Below are positions 38,660 to 49,841 of a DNA stretch of 64,000 nt, one piece after another. Under the pieces are notes generated by a model. It did not search any database. It saw only the letters and a list, made by a program, of their open reading frames with translations, and was not told the origin of the DNA. Position 1 is the stretch's first letter. Each line of letters starts with the position of its first letter. Source of the DNA: Enterobacter chengduensis (lineage in GTDB: Bacteria; Pseudomonadota; Gammaproteobacteria; Enterobacterales; Enterobacteriaceae); the NCBI RefSeq assembly GCF_001984825.2, contig NZ_CP043318.1, forward strand, positions 310,001-374,000, in the 5' to 3' direction. Both the position numbers and the translations under genes were made by a program.

Positions 38660-40225
38660 ATGAATCGTAGCGCGCGGCGCAAAATGCTCAGGGTGGTAGG
38701 GATCATCATGGTAGTTATGCTGCCGGTGATGCTTGCGCTATGGTTTGCCCAGCTGCGTGCCGTGTCGGAAACAAGCGCCCAGCTACGCACATTTGCTGAA
38801 CTGGCTTTAGACAAAACTGAGCTTGTTATTCAACAGGTTGACCTGGCGCGGGACGAGGCTGAAAAATATCAGGGTGAGCTTTGTACGCCGGGACACCGTC
38901 AATATATGCTGAACGTTGTTCGTGGCCGCCTGTTTGTCGCCGATTTAATTTACGCTGAAGGCGAGCATTTTCTTTGTTCGACCGTTTTTACACCGGATCG
39001 CCCCTACGCCATTCCCGCCGCTAATTACACGCGTAAACCTGATGTCGCTATCTATTATTATCGCGATACCCCATTTTATACTGGCTATAAAATGACATAT
39101 ATGCAGCGTGGAAATTATGTGGTGGTCGTCAATCCGCTTTCATACAGTGAAGTCATGTCTGCGGATCATTCTCTTTCATGGGGGGTGTATGACACGGTAA
39201 CTAACGCTTTCTTTTCCGTCAGCCAGAAAGCCAATGTTTCTTTATTAAATTCGATGATTCGGGATAAGGAATCGGTATTTCAAAAAGATAACCGTTTCTA
39301 TACCGTCGTGAAATCGCCAAAACGGCCTATTGCCGCTATCGTGTCGACGTCAAATAAACGTTTTTATGAAACGCTCTATCATCAGGCGACGCTGACGCTG
39401 CCGCTGGGGATGATTTGCAGCATTATTATTTTGCTGGTCTGGTCTCGCACCCACCGCGAGCTTAATTCGCCGGGGCGTCTGCTGCACCGGGCGCTGAACA
39501 AACGCCAGCTTTGCCTGCATTATCAGCCGATTATTGATATTAAGAATAACCAGTGCGTGGGGGCAGAGGCATTGTTACGCTGGCCGGGTTTTAACGGACA
39601 GGTGATGAGCCCGGCGGAGTTTATTCCGCTGGCGGAAAATGAGGGGATGAGCGAGCGGATTACGGACTATGTCGTTGAAGAGGTATTCAACGATCTGGGC
39701 CATTTCCTGGCCGAGCATCCGCATCTCTATATTTCGATTAACCTGTCGGCGACGGATTTCCACTCCTCGCGGCTGATCGCCATGATTTCCGACAAGGCCC
39801 GCCACTACGCCGTCCGCGCGCAGCAAATCAAAATCGAAGTGACGGAACGCGGTTTTATCGATGTGCCTAAAACCACGCCGGTGATTCAGGCCTTCCGGCA
39901 GGCGGGGTATGAAGTCGCCATCGATGATTTCGGAACCGGTTACTCGAACCTGCACAACCTCTACTCGCTGAACGTGGATATTTTGAAAATCGATAAATCG
40001 TTTATCGATACCTTAACGACCAACAGTACCAGCCACCTGATCGCCGAGCATATTATCGAGATGGCGCAAAGCCTGCGGCTGAAAACCATTGCGGAAGGGG
40101 TCGAGACGGCAGAGCAGGTGAGCTGGCTGTTGAAGCGCGGCGTTCAGTTTTGTCAGGGATGGCACTTCGCGAAAGCGATGCCGCCCCAGGAATTTATGAC
40201 CTGGCAGCAGCAGCCTTTGCACTGA
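38660..40225 (+). CDS. pdeC: PdeC (YjcC), CSS-motif cyclic-di-GMP phosphodiesterase
   Basis: Inner-membrane c-di-GMP phosphodiesterase regulated by periplasmic redox state. It has 521 residues from ATG 38660: first transmembrane helix about 13-33, a periplasmic CSS-motif domain with cysteines in ELCTPGHRQ and HFLCSTV, a second helix (LTLPLGMICSIIILLVW), then a cytoplasmic EAL domain with GAEALLRWPG, SINLSATDF, EVTERGF, AIDDFGTGYSNL and KIDKSF. The motif reads CST rather than CSS. It lies beside soxS, whose regulon includes it in some enterics. Confidence 0.94.
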   Translation: MNRSARRKMLRVVGIIMVVMLPVMLALWFAQLRAVSETSAQLRTFAELALDKTELVIQQVDLARDEAEKYQGELCTPGHRQYMLNVVRGRLFVADLIYAEGEHFLCSTVFTPDRPYAIPAANYTRKPDVAIYYYRDTPFYTGYKMTYMQRGNYVVVVNPLSYSEVMSADHSLSWGVYDTVTNAFFSVSQKANVSLLNSMIRDKESVFQKDNRFYTVVKSPKRPIAAIVSTSNKRFYETLYHQATLTLPLGMICSIIILLVWSRTHRELNSPGRLLHRALNKRQLCLHYQPIIDIKNNQCVGAEALLRWPGFNGQVMSPAEFIPLAENEGMSERITDYVVEEVFNDLGHFLAEHPHLYISINLSATDFHSSRLIAMISDKARHYAVRAQQIKIEVTERGFIDVPKTTPVIQAFRQAGYEVAIDDFGTGYSNLHNLYSLNVDILKIDKSFIDTLTTNSTSHLIAEHIIEMAQSLRLKTIAEGVETAEQVSWLLKRGVQFCQGWHFAKAMPPQEFMTWQQQPLH

Positions 40226-40231
40226 GGGTGA

Positions 40232-40558
40232 TTAATTCAGCTGATGGCGATAGTCGCTCGGCGTGCGGTCAAACTCGCGGCGAAACACGCGGGAAAAGGT
40301 TTGTTGCGACACATAGCCCAGATCCATCGCGATATCAAAAATCGGCCGCTGCGTTGAGCGTAGCGCCTGCGCCGCCAGCAGCAGCCTGCGCTGACGAATG
40401 TACTCACCCAGCGTCTGATGCATGACCGTACGGAACATTCTCTGTAAATACCATTTCGAATAGCCCGACTTTTTCGCGACCACATCAATGTTCAACGGTT
40501 GGTCGATATGGTCATCAATCCATTCAATAAGCGTCTGAATAATCTGCTGATGCGACAT
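40232..40558 (-). CDS. soxS: SoxS, AraC-family superoxide response activator
   Basis: Single-domain AraC/XylS activator of the superoxide regulon, controlled by oxidised SoxR. It has 108 residues with two helix-turn-helix motifs (NIDVVAKKSGYSKWYLQRMF; PIFDIAMDLGYVSQQTFSRVFRREF). The start at 40558 (MSHQQIIQTLIEW) fits E. coli; an upstream in-frame codon is not needed. It is convergent with pdeC and divergent from soxR. Confidence 0.97.
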   Translation of the reverse strand: MSHQQIIQTLIEWIDDHIDQPLNIDVVAKKSGYSKWYLQRMFRTVMHQTLGEYIRQRRLLLAAQALRSTQRPIFDIAMDLGYVSQQTFSRVFRREFDRTPSDYRHQLN

Positions 40559-40626
40559 AAGGTTGCCCCTCTGTAGATACAACTATCTCGGTTAATTCGT
40601 CGTTTTCTCTGCGGGGGAGTATAATT

Positions 40627-40644
40627 CCTCAAGTTAACTTGAGG
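40627..40644. promoter_or_regulatory. SoxR operator between soxS and soxR
   Basis: CCTCAAGTTAACTTGAGG is a perfect 18-bp palindrome, the SoxR box inside the over-long spacer of the soxS promoter. It ends 12 bases before the soxR start, so it also autoregulates soxR. Confidence 0.95.
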
Positions 40645-40656
40645 TAAAGAGGTTTT

Positions 40657-41115
40657 ATGGAAAAGAGATTGCCGCGCATTAAAGCGCTGTTAACCCCCGG
40701 CGAAGTGGCAAAGCGAAGCGGCGTGGCGGTATCGGCGCTCCACTTCTATGAAAGCAAAGGGTTAATTAAAAGCATCCGTAACGGCGGCAACCAGCGTCGC
40801 TATACCCGCGACGTGCTGCGCTACGTGGCGATTATTAAAATTGCGCAACGAATCGGAATTCCCCTGGCTACGATCGGCGAGGCATTTGGCGTGCTGCCGG
40901 AAGGCCACACGCTGAGCCCGAAGGAGTGGAAAGAGCTGTCGTCCCAGTGGCGTGAAGAGCTGGACAGGCGTATCCATACGCTGGTCGCCCTGCGTGACGA
41001 GCTGGATGGCTGCATTGGCTGCGGCTGCCTGTCGCGTAGCGATTGCCCGCTGCGTAACCCCGGCGACAGGCTGGGCGAGCAGGGGACGGGGGCGCGGCTG
41101 CTGGAAGAGGATTGA
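40657..41115 (+). CDS. soxR: SoxR, redox-sensing MerR-family regulator
   Basis: Iron-sulfur sensor of redox-cycling compounds. It has 152 residues: MerR-type winged helix ([26 protein letters not shown]), dimerisation helix, then the [2Fe-2S] ligands Cys119, Cys122, Cys124 and Cys130 in [12 protein letters not shown], at the same residue numbers as in E. coli. It is divergent from soxS over the shared operator. Confidence 0.97.
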   Translation: MEKRLPRIKALLTPGEVAKRSGVAVSALHFYESKGLIKSIRNGGNQRRYTRDVLRYVAIIKIAQRIGIPLATIGEAFGVLPEGHTLSPKEWKELSSQWREELDRRIHTLVALRDELDGCIGCGCLSRSDCPLRNPGDRLGEQGTGARLLEED

Positions 41116-41130
41116 GACGGTGCGGTCTGT

Positions 41131-41207
41131 TTGTCGGGTGGCGGCTGCGCCTTACCCGACCTACAAACCGAGAACGTAGGCCGGATAAGCGAAGCGCCAC
41201 CCGACAA
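41131..41207. repeat. Inverted pair of classical REP units after soxR
   Basis: GTCGGGTGGCGGCTGCGCC...TTACCCGACCTAC faces GTAGGCCGGATAAGCGAAGCGCCACCCGAC, a BIME-like pair of the enterobacterial REP type, distinct from the CTCTCCC family. Confidence 0.88.
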
Positions 41208-41228
41208 AAAGCAAAAGCATAAGAAAGA

Positions 41229-41260
41229 ACTAAAGCGCCACAAAGGGCGCTTTAGTTTTT
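41229..41260 (+). terminator. Terminator-like hairpin upstream of the GST gene
   Basis: ACTAAAGCGCC pairs with GGCGCTTTAGT around ACAAAG, then a T-tract. The roughly 230 bases from here to the GST start show only a further imperfect GC-rich inverted repeat and no gene. Confidence 0.85.
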
Positions 41261-41488
41261 CCCGGTCTTTGTCTTTCTCTCTATCCCGCTGGTTCACGGG
41301 AGGGTTTCCCCCGACATCAGCACCCCTCAGTGTCGAGCTGGTTGGGGAGGTTCCGGATTGTGCTGACACTTTAAGTCTATGCAAGGCCCGTTTTTTCGCC
41401 AGCGGCGCTGACCGGTTTTTAGCCGAATTTTTTTCGCGGTGTTGTTCAATTTTCTATAGTTAAAAAGTATGAATAACAGGAGAAAGCC

Positions 41489-42160
41489 ATGCTCACGGTA
41501 CACCACCTTAACCAGTCGCGCTCGCACCGCGCGATCTGGGCGCTTGAAGAACTCAACCTGCCTTATGAGATCGTTCACTACCAGCGCGAAAAGAACATGC
41601 TGGCACCGGAGGCGCTCAAAAAGGTGCATCCGTTGGGCAAATCACCGGTCATCGAAGATAACGGACTGATCCTTGCGGAGTCGGGCGCCATTCTGGAGTA
41701 CCTGCAGGAAACGTACGACGCCGAGTCACGCCTTAAGCCTCTGGATCCGGCGCATAAGGTGCAGTACCGCTTCTGGCTGCATTACGCCGAAGGCTCGCTG
41801 ATGCCGCTGCTGTTAATGAAGCTGGTTTTCAACAGCCTCGGCAAGCCGCCGGTGCCGTTTGGCCTCAGAACCCTGGGCAAAGCGCTGGGGCAGGGCGTGC
41901 AAAAAGCGTATCTCAACCGTCAGCTGGAAACCCATGCGCGCTTTATTGAGTCGCATCTTGCTAAAAACAGCTGGTTTGCCGGGGATTCGCTCAGCATGGC
42001 CGACATTCAGATGAGCTTCCCGATCTTTGCCCTGCTGGCGCGCGGCGGTATCCACAACCTGCCGCATACCCAGGCATGGAAGACAAAGGTCGAGACTTGC
42101 CCCGGCTGGCAAAGAACCCTGGAGAAAGGGGGGCCGTTATCTATTCCCGGTGAGGACTGA
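41489..42160 (+). CDS. Glutathione S-transferase family protein
   Basis: Predicted cytosolic GST of 223 residues. The N-terminal thioredoxin-like domain has SRSHRAIWALEELNLPYE at the catalytic site (a serine start as in beta/theta-like classes) and the cis-Pro/glutathione-binding HPLGKSPVIEDNGLILAESGAI. The C-terminal helical domain ends with WFAGDSLSMADIQMSFP. It is not one of the GST genes of K-12 at this locus; substrate unknown. Its nearness to soxRS suggests, but does not show, a role in oxidant or xenobiotic defence. Confidence 0.88.
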   Translation: MLTVHHLNQSRSHRAIWALEELNLPYEIVHYQREKNMLAPEALKKVHPLGKSPVIEDNGLILAESGAILEYLQETYDAESRLKPLDPAHKVQYRFWLHYAEGSLMPLLLMKLVFNSLGKPPVPFGLRTLGKALGQGVQKAYLNRQLETHARFIESHLAKNSWFAGDSLSMADIQMSFPIFALLARGGIHNLPHTQAWKTKVETCPGWQRTLEKGGPLSIPGED

Positions 42161-42183
42161 AAATGTAAACAAATTGCGCATAG

Positions 42184-42342
42184 ACGATAACGTTTGCGCA
42201 TCCTCTGTTTATTTCTTCAGCGTCATAAGGGAATTTTAGCGAAAAACGATAAAGTTCAGTTGAAAAGGGCGGGGATTAGGCTAGATAATCGTTTGCCTTA
42301 ATTTGACCACCCGTTTGTAAGCGCGGAGCTAAACGTTTGCTT
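42184..42342 (+). promoter_or_regulatory. Three PurR-like sites upstream of ghxP
   Basis: ACGATAACGTTTGCGC (42184-42199), AGATAATCGTTTGCCT (42283-42298) and AGCTAAACGTTTGCTT (42327-42342) each carry the CGTTTGC half of the PurR operator, with a variable left half. E. coli ghxP is a predicted PurR target. The third looks closest to a full palindrome. Confidence 0.5.
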
Positions 42343-42455
42343 TTTTTGTGACGCCCTTTCGTCACAAACGCAACACAAGGATTTGACGTTCAGCTGGCAG
42401 TGGCGTCTCCACCTCGCTTACGGACTTTCTAAAAAACTCTCAGGGGATGTTTTCT

Positions 42456-43805
42456 ATGTCTACGCCATCTGCGCGTACCGGCGGTTCACTTGACGCCATG
42501 TTTAAAATTTCGGCTCGCGGCAGCACCGTGCGCCAGGAAATCGTTGCCGGTTTGACAACGTTTCTGGCGATGGTTTATTCCGTCATCGTTGTGCCGGGCA
42601 TGCTGGGCAAAGCGGGCTTCCCGCCAGCGGCTGTGTTTGTGGCGACCTGCCTCGTGGCTGGCGTGGGGTCCATCGTGATGGGCCTATGGGCGAACCTGCC
42701 GCTGGCAATTGGTTGCGCCATCTCTCTGACCGCGTTCACCGCGTTCAGCCTGGTGCTGGGCCAGCACATCAGCGTACCGGTTGCGCTGGGTGCCGTGTTC
42801 CTGATGGGTGTGTTGTTTACCGTGATTTCAGCGACGGGCATCCGCAGCTGGATTTTGCGCAACCTGCCGCAGGGCGTGGCGCACGGTACCGGTATCGGTA
42901 TCGGCCTGTTCCTGTTGCTTATCGCCGCCAACGGCGTTGGTCTGGTCATCAAGAATCCGCTGGACGGTCTGCCGGTCGCCCTCGGTCATTTCGCCAGCTT
43001 CCCGGTGATCATGTCGCTGATCGGTCTGGCGGTGATTATCGGTCTGGAAAAACTGAAGGTCCCGGGCGGTATTCTGCTGACCATTATCGGCGTTTCCATT
43101 ATCGGCCTGATTTTCGATCCTAACGTCCACTTCTCCGGCATTTTCGCCATGCCGTCGCTGAGCGATGACAAAGGCAACTCCCTGATTGGCAGCCTGGATA
43201 TCGTTGGCGCGCTGAACCCGGTCATCCTGCCGAGCGTGCTGGCGCTGGTGATGACCGCCGTGTTTGACGCGACCGGTACCATTCGTGCGGTGGCCGGTCA
43301 GGCGAACCTGCTGGATAAAGACGGTCAGATTATTGACGGCGGCAAAGCGCTGACCACCGACTCCCTGAGCAGCGTCTTCTCTGGCCTGGTGGGCGCGGCG
43401 CCTGCGGCGGTGTATATCGAATCCGCAGCGGGTACGGCGGCAGGCGGCAAAACCGGCCTGACGGCGATCACCGTGGGCGTGCTGTTCATGCTGATCCTGT
43501 TCCTCTCTCCGCTCTCCTATCTGGTTCCGGCGTATGCGACCGCGCCAGCGCTGATGTACGTTGGCCTGCTGATGCTGAGCAACGTGGCGAAAATCGACTT
43601 TGCGGATTTCGTGGACGCGATGTCTGGCCTGATTACCGCGGTCTTCATCGTGCTGACCTGTAACATCGTGACCGGCATTATGATCGGCTTCGCGTCGCTG
43701 GTGATTGGTCGTCTGGTCTCCGGTGAATGGCGCAAGCTGAACGTGGGCACCGTTGTTATTGCCGTTGCGCTGGTGGCGTTCTACGCGGGCGGCTGGGCAA
43801 TCTAA
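42456..43805 (+). CDS. ghxP: GhxP, guanine/hypoxanthine permease
   Basis: Inner-membrane purine:H+ symporter of the NCS2/AzgA branch, transporting guanine and hypoxanthine. It has 449 residues with about 12-14 hydrophobic segments; key blocks are [52 protein letters not shown] and [19 protein letters not shown] 42456 ([12 protein letters not shown]) lies 8 bases after AGGGGAT and gives the E. coli length. Confidence 0.95.
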   Translation: MSTPSARTGGSLDAMFKISARGSTVRQEIVAGLTTFLAMVYSVIVVPGMLGKAGFPPAAVFVATCLVAGVGSIVMGLWANLPLAIGCAISLTAFTAFSLVLGQHISVPVALGAVFLMGVLFTVISATGIRSWILRNLPQGVAHGTGIGIGLFLLLIAANGVGLVIKNPLDGLPVALGHFASFPVIMSLIGLAVIIGLEKLKVPGGILLTIIGVSIIGLIFDPNVHFSGIFAMPSLSDDKGNSLIGSLDIVGALNPVILPSVLALVMTAVFDATGTIRAVAGQANLLDKDGQIIDGGKALTTDSLSSVFSGLVGAAPAAVYIESAAGTAAGGKTGLTAITVGVLFMLILFLSPLSYLVPAYATAPALMYVGLLMLSNVAKIDFADFVDAMSGLITAVFIVLTCNIVTGIMIGFASLVIGRLVSGEWRKLNVGTVVIAVALVAFYAGGWAI

Positions 43806-43821
43806 GTTGTCCTTTGATGCG

Positions 43822-43853
43822 AAAACGGGTGGCTCAGGCCGCCCGTTTTTATT
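43822..43853 (+). terminator. Terminator after ghxP
   Basis: AAAACGGGTGGC-TCAG-GCCGCCCGTTTT with one mismatch and a T-tract, about 17 bases after the ghxP stop. Confidence 0.85.
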
Positions 43854-43955
43854 TTCAGGACTCATCCTGTTGCCTTTTGCGTTACTCTGGGGAAGATAGA
43901 ATAAAAGGCACGACGCCTTCCGGAGTACATAAGCAACACAGCAAACAGGGAACGC

Positions 43956-45602
43956 ATGGAAATCTTCTTCACAATACTCATCATGACCCTTGTGGTCTCG
44001 CTATCCGGGGTGGTTACACGCGTACTGCCCTTTCAGGTCCCCCTGCCATTAATGCAAATTGCCATCGGCGCGCTGCTGGCGTGGCCGACGTTTGGCCTGC
44101 ACGTGGAATTTGACCCCGAACTGTTCCTCGTGCTGTTTATTCCGCCGCTGCTGTTTGCCGATGGCTGGAAAACGCCCACGCGCGAATTCCTTGAGCACGG
44201 GCGAGAGATCTTCGGCCTGGCGCTGGCGCTGGTGGTGGTCACCGTCGTCGGGATCGGTTTTCTGATCTACTGGACGGTACCGGGTATTCCTTTAATACCG
44301 GCTTTTGCGCTGGCCGCCGTGCTGTCGCCAACCGATGCCGTGGCGCTGTCCGGCATTGTGGGTGAAGGCCGCATTCCGAAGAAAATCATGGGGATTTTAC
44401 AGGGTGAGGCGCTGATGAACGACGCCTCCGGCCTGGTTGCCCTGAAGTTTGCCGTGGCCGTTGCGATGGGCACGATGGTCTTTACCGTCGGCGGTGCCAC
44501 CCTGGAGTTCTTCAAGGTGGCGATTGGCGGTATTCTAGCGGGCTTCGTGGTGAGCTGGCTGTACGGCCGCTCGCTGCGCTTCCTCAGCCGCTGGGGCGGC
44601 GATGAGCCTGCTACCCAGATCGTACTGCTGTTCCTGCTGCCGTTCGCCTCCTACCTGATTGCTGAACATATCGGCGTGTCGGGCATTCTGGCGGCAGTGG
44701 CTGCAGGGATGACCATCACCCGTTCCGGCGTAATGCGCCGCGCGCCGCTGGCCATGCGCCTGCGCGCCAACAGCACCTGGGCAATGCTGGAGTTTGTCTT
44801 TAACGGCATGGTATTCCTGCTGCTGGGCCTTCAGCTGCCGGGCATTATGGAATCCTCGCTGGTGGCGGCCGAAGCCGACCCGAATGTGGAAGTCTGGATG
44901 CTGTTTACCGACGTCGTGCTGATCTACCTGGCGCTGATGCTGGTGCGTTTTGGCTGGCTGTGGACGATGAAAAACTTCAGCGTGCGCTTCCTGAAGAAAA
45001 AGCCGATGGAGTTCGGCTCGTGGACAACGCGTGAGCTGCTGATCGCCTCCTTTGCGGGCGTTCGCGGGGCGATCACCCTTGCCGGTGTGCTCTCCATTCC
45101 GCTGCTGCTGCCGACGGGCGACGTCTTCCCGGCGCGCTACGAGCTGGTCTTCCTGGCGGCGGGCGTGATTCTGTTCTCCCTGTTTGTTGGGGTGATTATG
45201 CTGCCAATTTTACTTCAGCATATTGATGCCGGTGATTCGACCCAGCAGCATAAAGAGGAGCGGATTGCCCGGGCGGCCACCGCCGAAGTGGCGATTGTCG
45301 CGATCCAGAAAATGGAGGAACGTCTGGCCGCGGATGCGGAAGAGAACATCGACAACCAGCTGCTGACGGAAGTGAGTTCCCGGGTGATTGGTAACCTTCG
45401 CCGCCGCGCGGACGGGCGTAACGATGTGGAAAGCTCGCTGCAGGAAGAGAACCTGGAGCGCCGGTTCCGCCTGGCGGCGCTGCGCTCAGAGCGTGCCGAA
45501 CTTTACCACCTGCGCGCCACGCGCCAGATCAGCAACGAAACGCTGCAAAAGCTGCTGCACGATCTGGACCTGCTGGAAGCGCTGTTGATAGAGAATCAGT
45601 AG
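43956..45602 (+). CDS. yjcE: YjcE, CPA1-family Na+/H+ antiporter
   Basis: Predicted inner-membrane sodium/proton exchanger of the NhaP/CPA1 group. It has 548 residues with about 12 transmembrane helices to residue 420; the ion-binding region is SPTDAVALSGIVGEGRIPKK and EALMNDASGLVALKF. A long hydrophilic C-terminal tail (about 120 residues, rich in Glu and Arg) follows. Physiological ion not proven for this family member. Confidence 0.93.
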   Translation: MEIFFTILIMTLVVSLSGVVTRVLPFQVPLPLMQIAIGALLAWPTFGLHVEFDPELFLVLFIPPLLFADGWKTPTREFLEHGREIFGLALALVVVTVVGIGFLIYWTVPGIPLIPAFALAAVLSPTDAVALSGIVGEGRIPKKIMGILQGEALMNDASGLVALKFAVAVAMGTMVFTVGGATLEFFKVAIGGILAGFVVSWLYGRSLRFLSRWGGDEPATQIVLLFLLPFASYLIAEHIGVSGILAAVAAGMTITRSGVMRRAPLAMRLRANSTWAMLEFVFNGMVFLLLGLQLPGIMESSLVAAEADPNVEVWMLFTDVVLIYLALMLVRFGWLWTMKNFSVRFLKKKPMEFGSWTTRELLIASFAGVRGAITLAGVLSIPLLLPTGDVFPARYELVFLAAGVILFSLFVGVIMLPILLQHIDAGDSTQQHKEERIARAATAEVAIVAIQKMEERLAADAEENIDNQLLTEVSSRVIGNLRRRADGRNDVESSLQEENLERRFRLAALRSERAELYHLRATRQISNETLQKLLHDLDLLEALLIENQ

Positions 45603-45611
45603 CGCTGTTTT

Positions 45612-45690
45612 GCCGGGTGGCGGCTTCGCCTTACCCGGCCTACGTGCTCGATCGGTTCCCTCTCCCTGTGGGAGAGGGTTAGGGTGAGGG
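45612..45690 (+). repeat. Adjacent units of two REP families after yjcE
   Basis: A classical unit GCCGGGTGGCGGCTTCGCC...CCGGCCTAC (45612-45643) is followed within 15 bases by a CTCTCCC-family unit (45656-45690, tail GGTTAGGGTGAGGGC). This is the one place in the window where both families sit next to each other. It lies between convergent yjcE and the LysR gene. Confidence 0.85.
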
Positions 45691-46566
45691 CACCCAAAAC
45701 CCCTTACAGCACTCGAGCCACGCCTGCGCGCTCTGCGACAGATACACCCCTTCACGCCAGATCATCCCCAGCTGCCAGTGCAGTTCGCTCTCCAGCGGGA
45801 TCCAGCGCAGCGTGTTTTTATCCAGCCGCTCGCAAATCGGCTGCGGCAGAATGGCAATCCCCACGCCGGCCTGCACCATCGCCGCCAGGAAGTCCCACTG
45901 TCCGCTGCGCACCGCAATGCGCGGCTTCACGTTATGCTGGTTGAACAGCGTCATCAGCTGACGGCTTAAGGCGAAGTCTTCGTTGTAGATCAGCAGGGGA
46001 TGTTCGCCGAGCAGTTCGGGCTTCACCGAGTCAATCTTCAGCCAGTCGCCGGAGCGTGGTACCAGGACGCAGAGCGGATGGCTAAACAGCGGCAGGGTCG
46101 CCAGACCGCTCTCTTCCTCCACGGGAAGGGCGGTCATTGCGACGTCGAGCTCGCCGTTGGTGACGGCCTGCTGGACGGTTAATCCACCAAATTCCGAAAT
46201 CTTCAGCTCAACGCCGGGATAACGCTGGCGAAACAGGCTAATCGGCCCGGCCATCATCATCCCCACCATGGGCGGAATGCCGAGGCGAAGCACCCCTTTG
46301 GTCAGATGATTAATATCGCCCAGCTCCGCTTCCAGCTGGCGGAACTCCGCCAGAATCGCCAGCCCGCGTTCGAACACCACGCGTCCGGTATCGGTCAGCA
46401 ACAGCTTGCGCCCGTCGCGGATCAGCAGGGTACAGTTCAGTTCATCTTCGAGGTTTTTCAGCATCTTGCTGATGGTTGGCTGGGTAACGAACAACTTCTC
46501 CGCTGCGCGGGTAAAACTTTGCTGGCGAACCACCTCGACAAAATAGCGCAGCGTTCTTATGTCCAT
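45679..46566 (-). CDS. LysR-family regulator divergent from the cidAB-like pair
   Basis: LysR-type regulator of 295 residues: N-terminal helix-turn-helix (LRYFVEVVRQQSFTRAAEKLFVTQPTISKMLKNLEDELN), then a periplasmic-binding-like effector domain. It is divergent, with a 102-base gap, from an LrgA/LrgB pair, the arrangement of CidR with cidAB in Gram-positive bacteria, so it probably controls that pair. The effector is unknown; acetate or pyruvate would be the CidR analogy. Its 3' end runs into a REP-like unit. Confidence 0.88.
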   Translation of the reverse strand: MDIRTLRYFVEVVRQQSFTRAAEKLFVTQPTISKMLKNLEDELNCTLLIRDGRKLLLTDTGRVVFERGLAILAEFRQLEAELGDINHLTKGVLRLGIPPMVGMMMAGPISLFRQRYPGVELKISEFGGLTVQQAVTNGELDVAMTALPVEEESGLATLPLFSHPLCVLVPRSGDWLKIDSVKPELLGEHPLLIYNEDFALSRQLMTLFNQHNVKPRIAVRSGQWDFLAAMVQAGVGIAILPQPICERLDKNTLRWIPLESELHWQLGMIWREGVYLSQSAQAWLECCKGFWVPSP

Positions 46567-46668
46567 GATTATTCCTCGAAACTATACCTGTGATGATTTT
46601 AATTCATTTCAGTCCATACCGTACGCTCACTATACTGGCGCCTCGTCTCATTTTTGAGGAAAACCCCC

Positions 46669-47079
46669 ATGGCCGTGGCGTTAAGCCGTGTTACGCCTGC
46701 CGTTGTACAACGACTCCAGGTCCCTGTTCAGGTACTGCTCTACGCGGGACTGTTTGTTTTCGCCGAATATCTGGTCGGCTGGCTGCATCTGCCGCTGCCC
46801 GCCAATCTTGTCGGGATGCTGCTGATGCTGACGCTTATTCTGTGCCGCGTGATCCCCCTCAGCTGGGTGCGCGCCGGGGCGCGCTGGCTGCTGGCGGAGA
46901 TGCTGCTGTTCTTTGTCCCTGCCGTCGTGGCGGTGGTGAACTATGCGCAGCTGCTGATGGTAGACGGCTGGCGGATCTTTGCGGTTATCGCGCTGAGTAC
47001 GCTAATGGTGCTGGGGGCGACCGCCTGGGTGGTGGATAAAGTGTATCGCTTTGAAATCAGCAGGCACAAACATGACTAA
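46669..47079 (+). CDS. CidA/LrgA-family holin-like membrane protein
   Basis: Small membrane protein of 136 residues with four hydrophobic segments (VPVQVLLYAGLFVFAEYLVG; LPANLVGMLLMLTLIL; WLLAEMLLFFVPAVVAVVNY; IFAVIALSTLMVLGATAWVV). The conserved family block is LPLPANLVGMLLM with EMLLFFVPAVV. ATG 46669 follows GAGGAAAA. It overlaps the next gene by 8 bases. The family forms holin-like or metabolite-export complexes; in K-12 the homologues yohJK lie elsewhere. Confidence 0.88.
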   Translation: MAVALSRVTPAVVQRLQVPVQVLLYAGLFVFAEYLVGWLHLPLPANLVGMLLMLTLILCRVIPLSWVRAGARWLLAEMLLFFVPAVVAVVNYAQLLMVDGWRIFAVIALSTLMVLGATAWVVDKVYRFEISRHKHD

Positions 47080-47761
47080 TTTTCAGGTCAGCATCCTTTG
47101 CCTGGTGGCGACGCTGGCGATCTACTTTGCCAACAAGCGGTTGTATCGTCGTTTTCATGCCCTGCCGCTGATGCCGCTGGTCCTCACGCCGATCCTGCTG
47201 GTGATGATGCTGGTCTTCGGCCATATCTCCTGGCAAAACTACATCGGTGAATCCCACTGGCTGCTGTGGCTGCTCGGCCCGGCGACCATCGCGTTTGCCG
47301 TTCCCGTTTATGACAACCTGGCGATCATCAAACGCCACTGGATGTCGCTCAGCGCGGGCGTACTCACCGCCACGGTGGTGGCGGTATGCAGCTCCGTCTG
47401 GCTGGCCCGGCTGTTTACGCTGTCCGATGAAATTCAGCGCAGCCTGGCCGTCCGTTCGGTGACGACGCCGTTTGCGCTGGCCGCGGCGAAACCGCTCGGC
47501 GGGCAGCCGGACCTGGTGGCGCTGTTTGTGGTCGTGACGGGCGTCTTTGGGATGGCGGTTGGCGATATGCTCTTTCTGCGGCTGTCTATCCGGGAAGGGA
47601 TGGCGAAAGGCGCGGGGTTTGGCGCGGCGTCGCACGGCGCGGGCACGGCACGTTCCTATGAGCTCGGCCAGCAGGAGGGCGTTGTCGCGAGCCTGGTGAT
47701 GATGCTGTCGGGCGTAGTGATGGTCCTGATTGCGCCGCTGGTGGCGTGGGTGATGTTTTAA
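47072..47761 (+). CDS. CidB/LrgB-family membrane protein
   Basis: Partner of the preceding CidA/LrgA-type protein. It has 229 residues and about 6-7 hydrophobic segments; the LrgB signature is RSVTTPFALAAAKPLGGQPDLVALFVVVTGVFGMAVGD followed by GAASHGAGTARSYELGQQEG. It starts 8 bases inside the upstream gene (ATGACTAA), so the two are translationally coupled. It is convergent with actP. Confidence 0.9.
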   Translation: MTNFQVSILCLVATLAIYFANKRLYRRFHALPLMPLVLTPILLVMMLVFGHISWQNYIGESHWLLWLLGPATIAFAVPVYDNLAIIKRHWMSLSAGVLTATVVAVCSSVWLARLFTLSDEIQRSLAVRSVTTPFALAAAKPLGGQPDLVALFVVVTGVFGMAVGDMLFLRLSIREGMAKGAGFGAASHGAGTARSYELGQQEGVVASLVMMLSGVVMVLIAPLVAWVMF

Positions 47762-47762
47762 G

Positions 47763-47787
47763 CTCCCCGGCCGTAATGGCCGGGGAG
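47763..47787. terminator. Palindrome between the cidB-like gene and actP
   Basis: CTCCCCGGCC-GTAAT-GGCCGGGGAG lies just after the cidB-like stop and seven bases before the actP stop. The stem is strong but the T-tracts are poor, so it is more a transcript end than a classical terminator. Confidence 0.65.
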
Positions 47788-47793
47788 AAAGGC

Positions 47794-49754
<1,961 letters not shown>

Positions 49755-49790
49755 CACAGAGTCTCCAAAGGTAAGGTTGGTTTGTTTTAT

Positions 49791-49827
49791 CCCCTCTCCC
49801 CTATGGGGAGAGGGTTAGGGTGAGGGG
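49791..49827 (+). repeat. REP-like palindrome, CTCTCCC family, inside the acs operon
   Basis: CTCTCCCCTATGGGGAGAG with the tail GGTTAGGGTGAGGGG lies in the gap between acs and yjcH. A stem there could stabilise the upstream acs message relative to yjcH-actP. Confidence 0.85.
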
Positions 49828-49841
49828 AGAGGGAGAAAACA

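Noticed and set aside
46590..47039. 149-codon plus-strand frame overlapping the start of the cidA-like gene.
   Set aside because: It is an out-of-frame reading of the cidA-like gene, whose own start has GAGGAAAA and a membrane-protein pattern.
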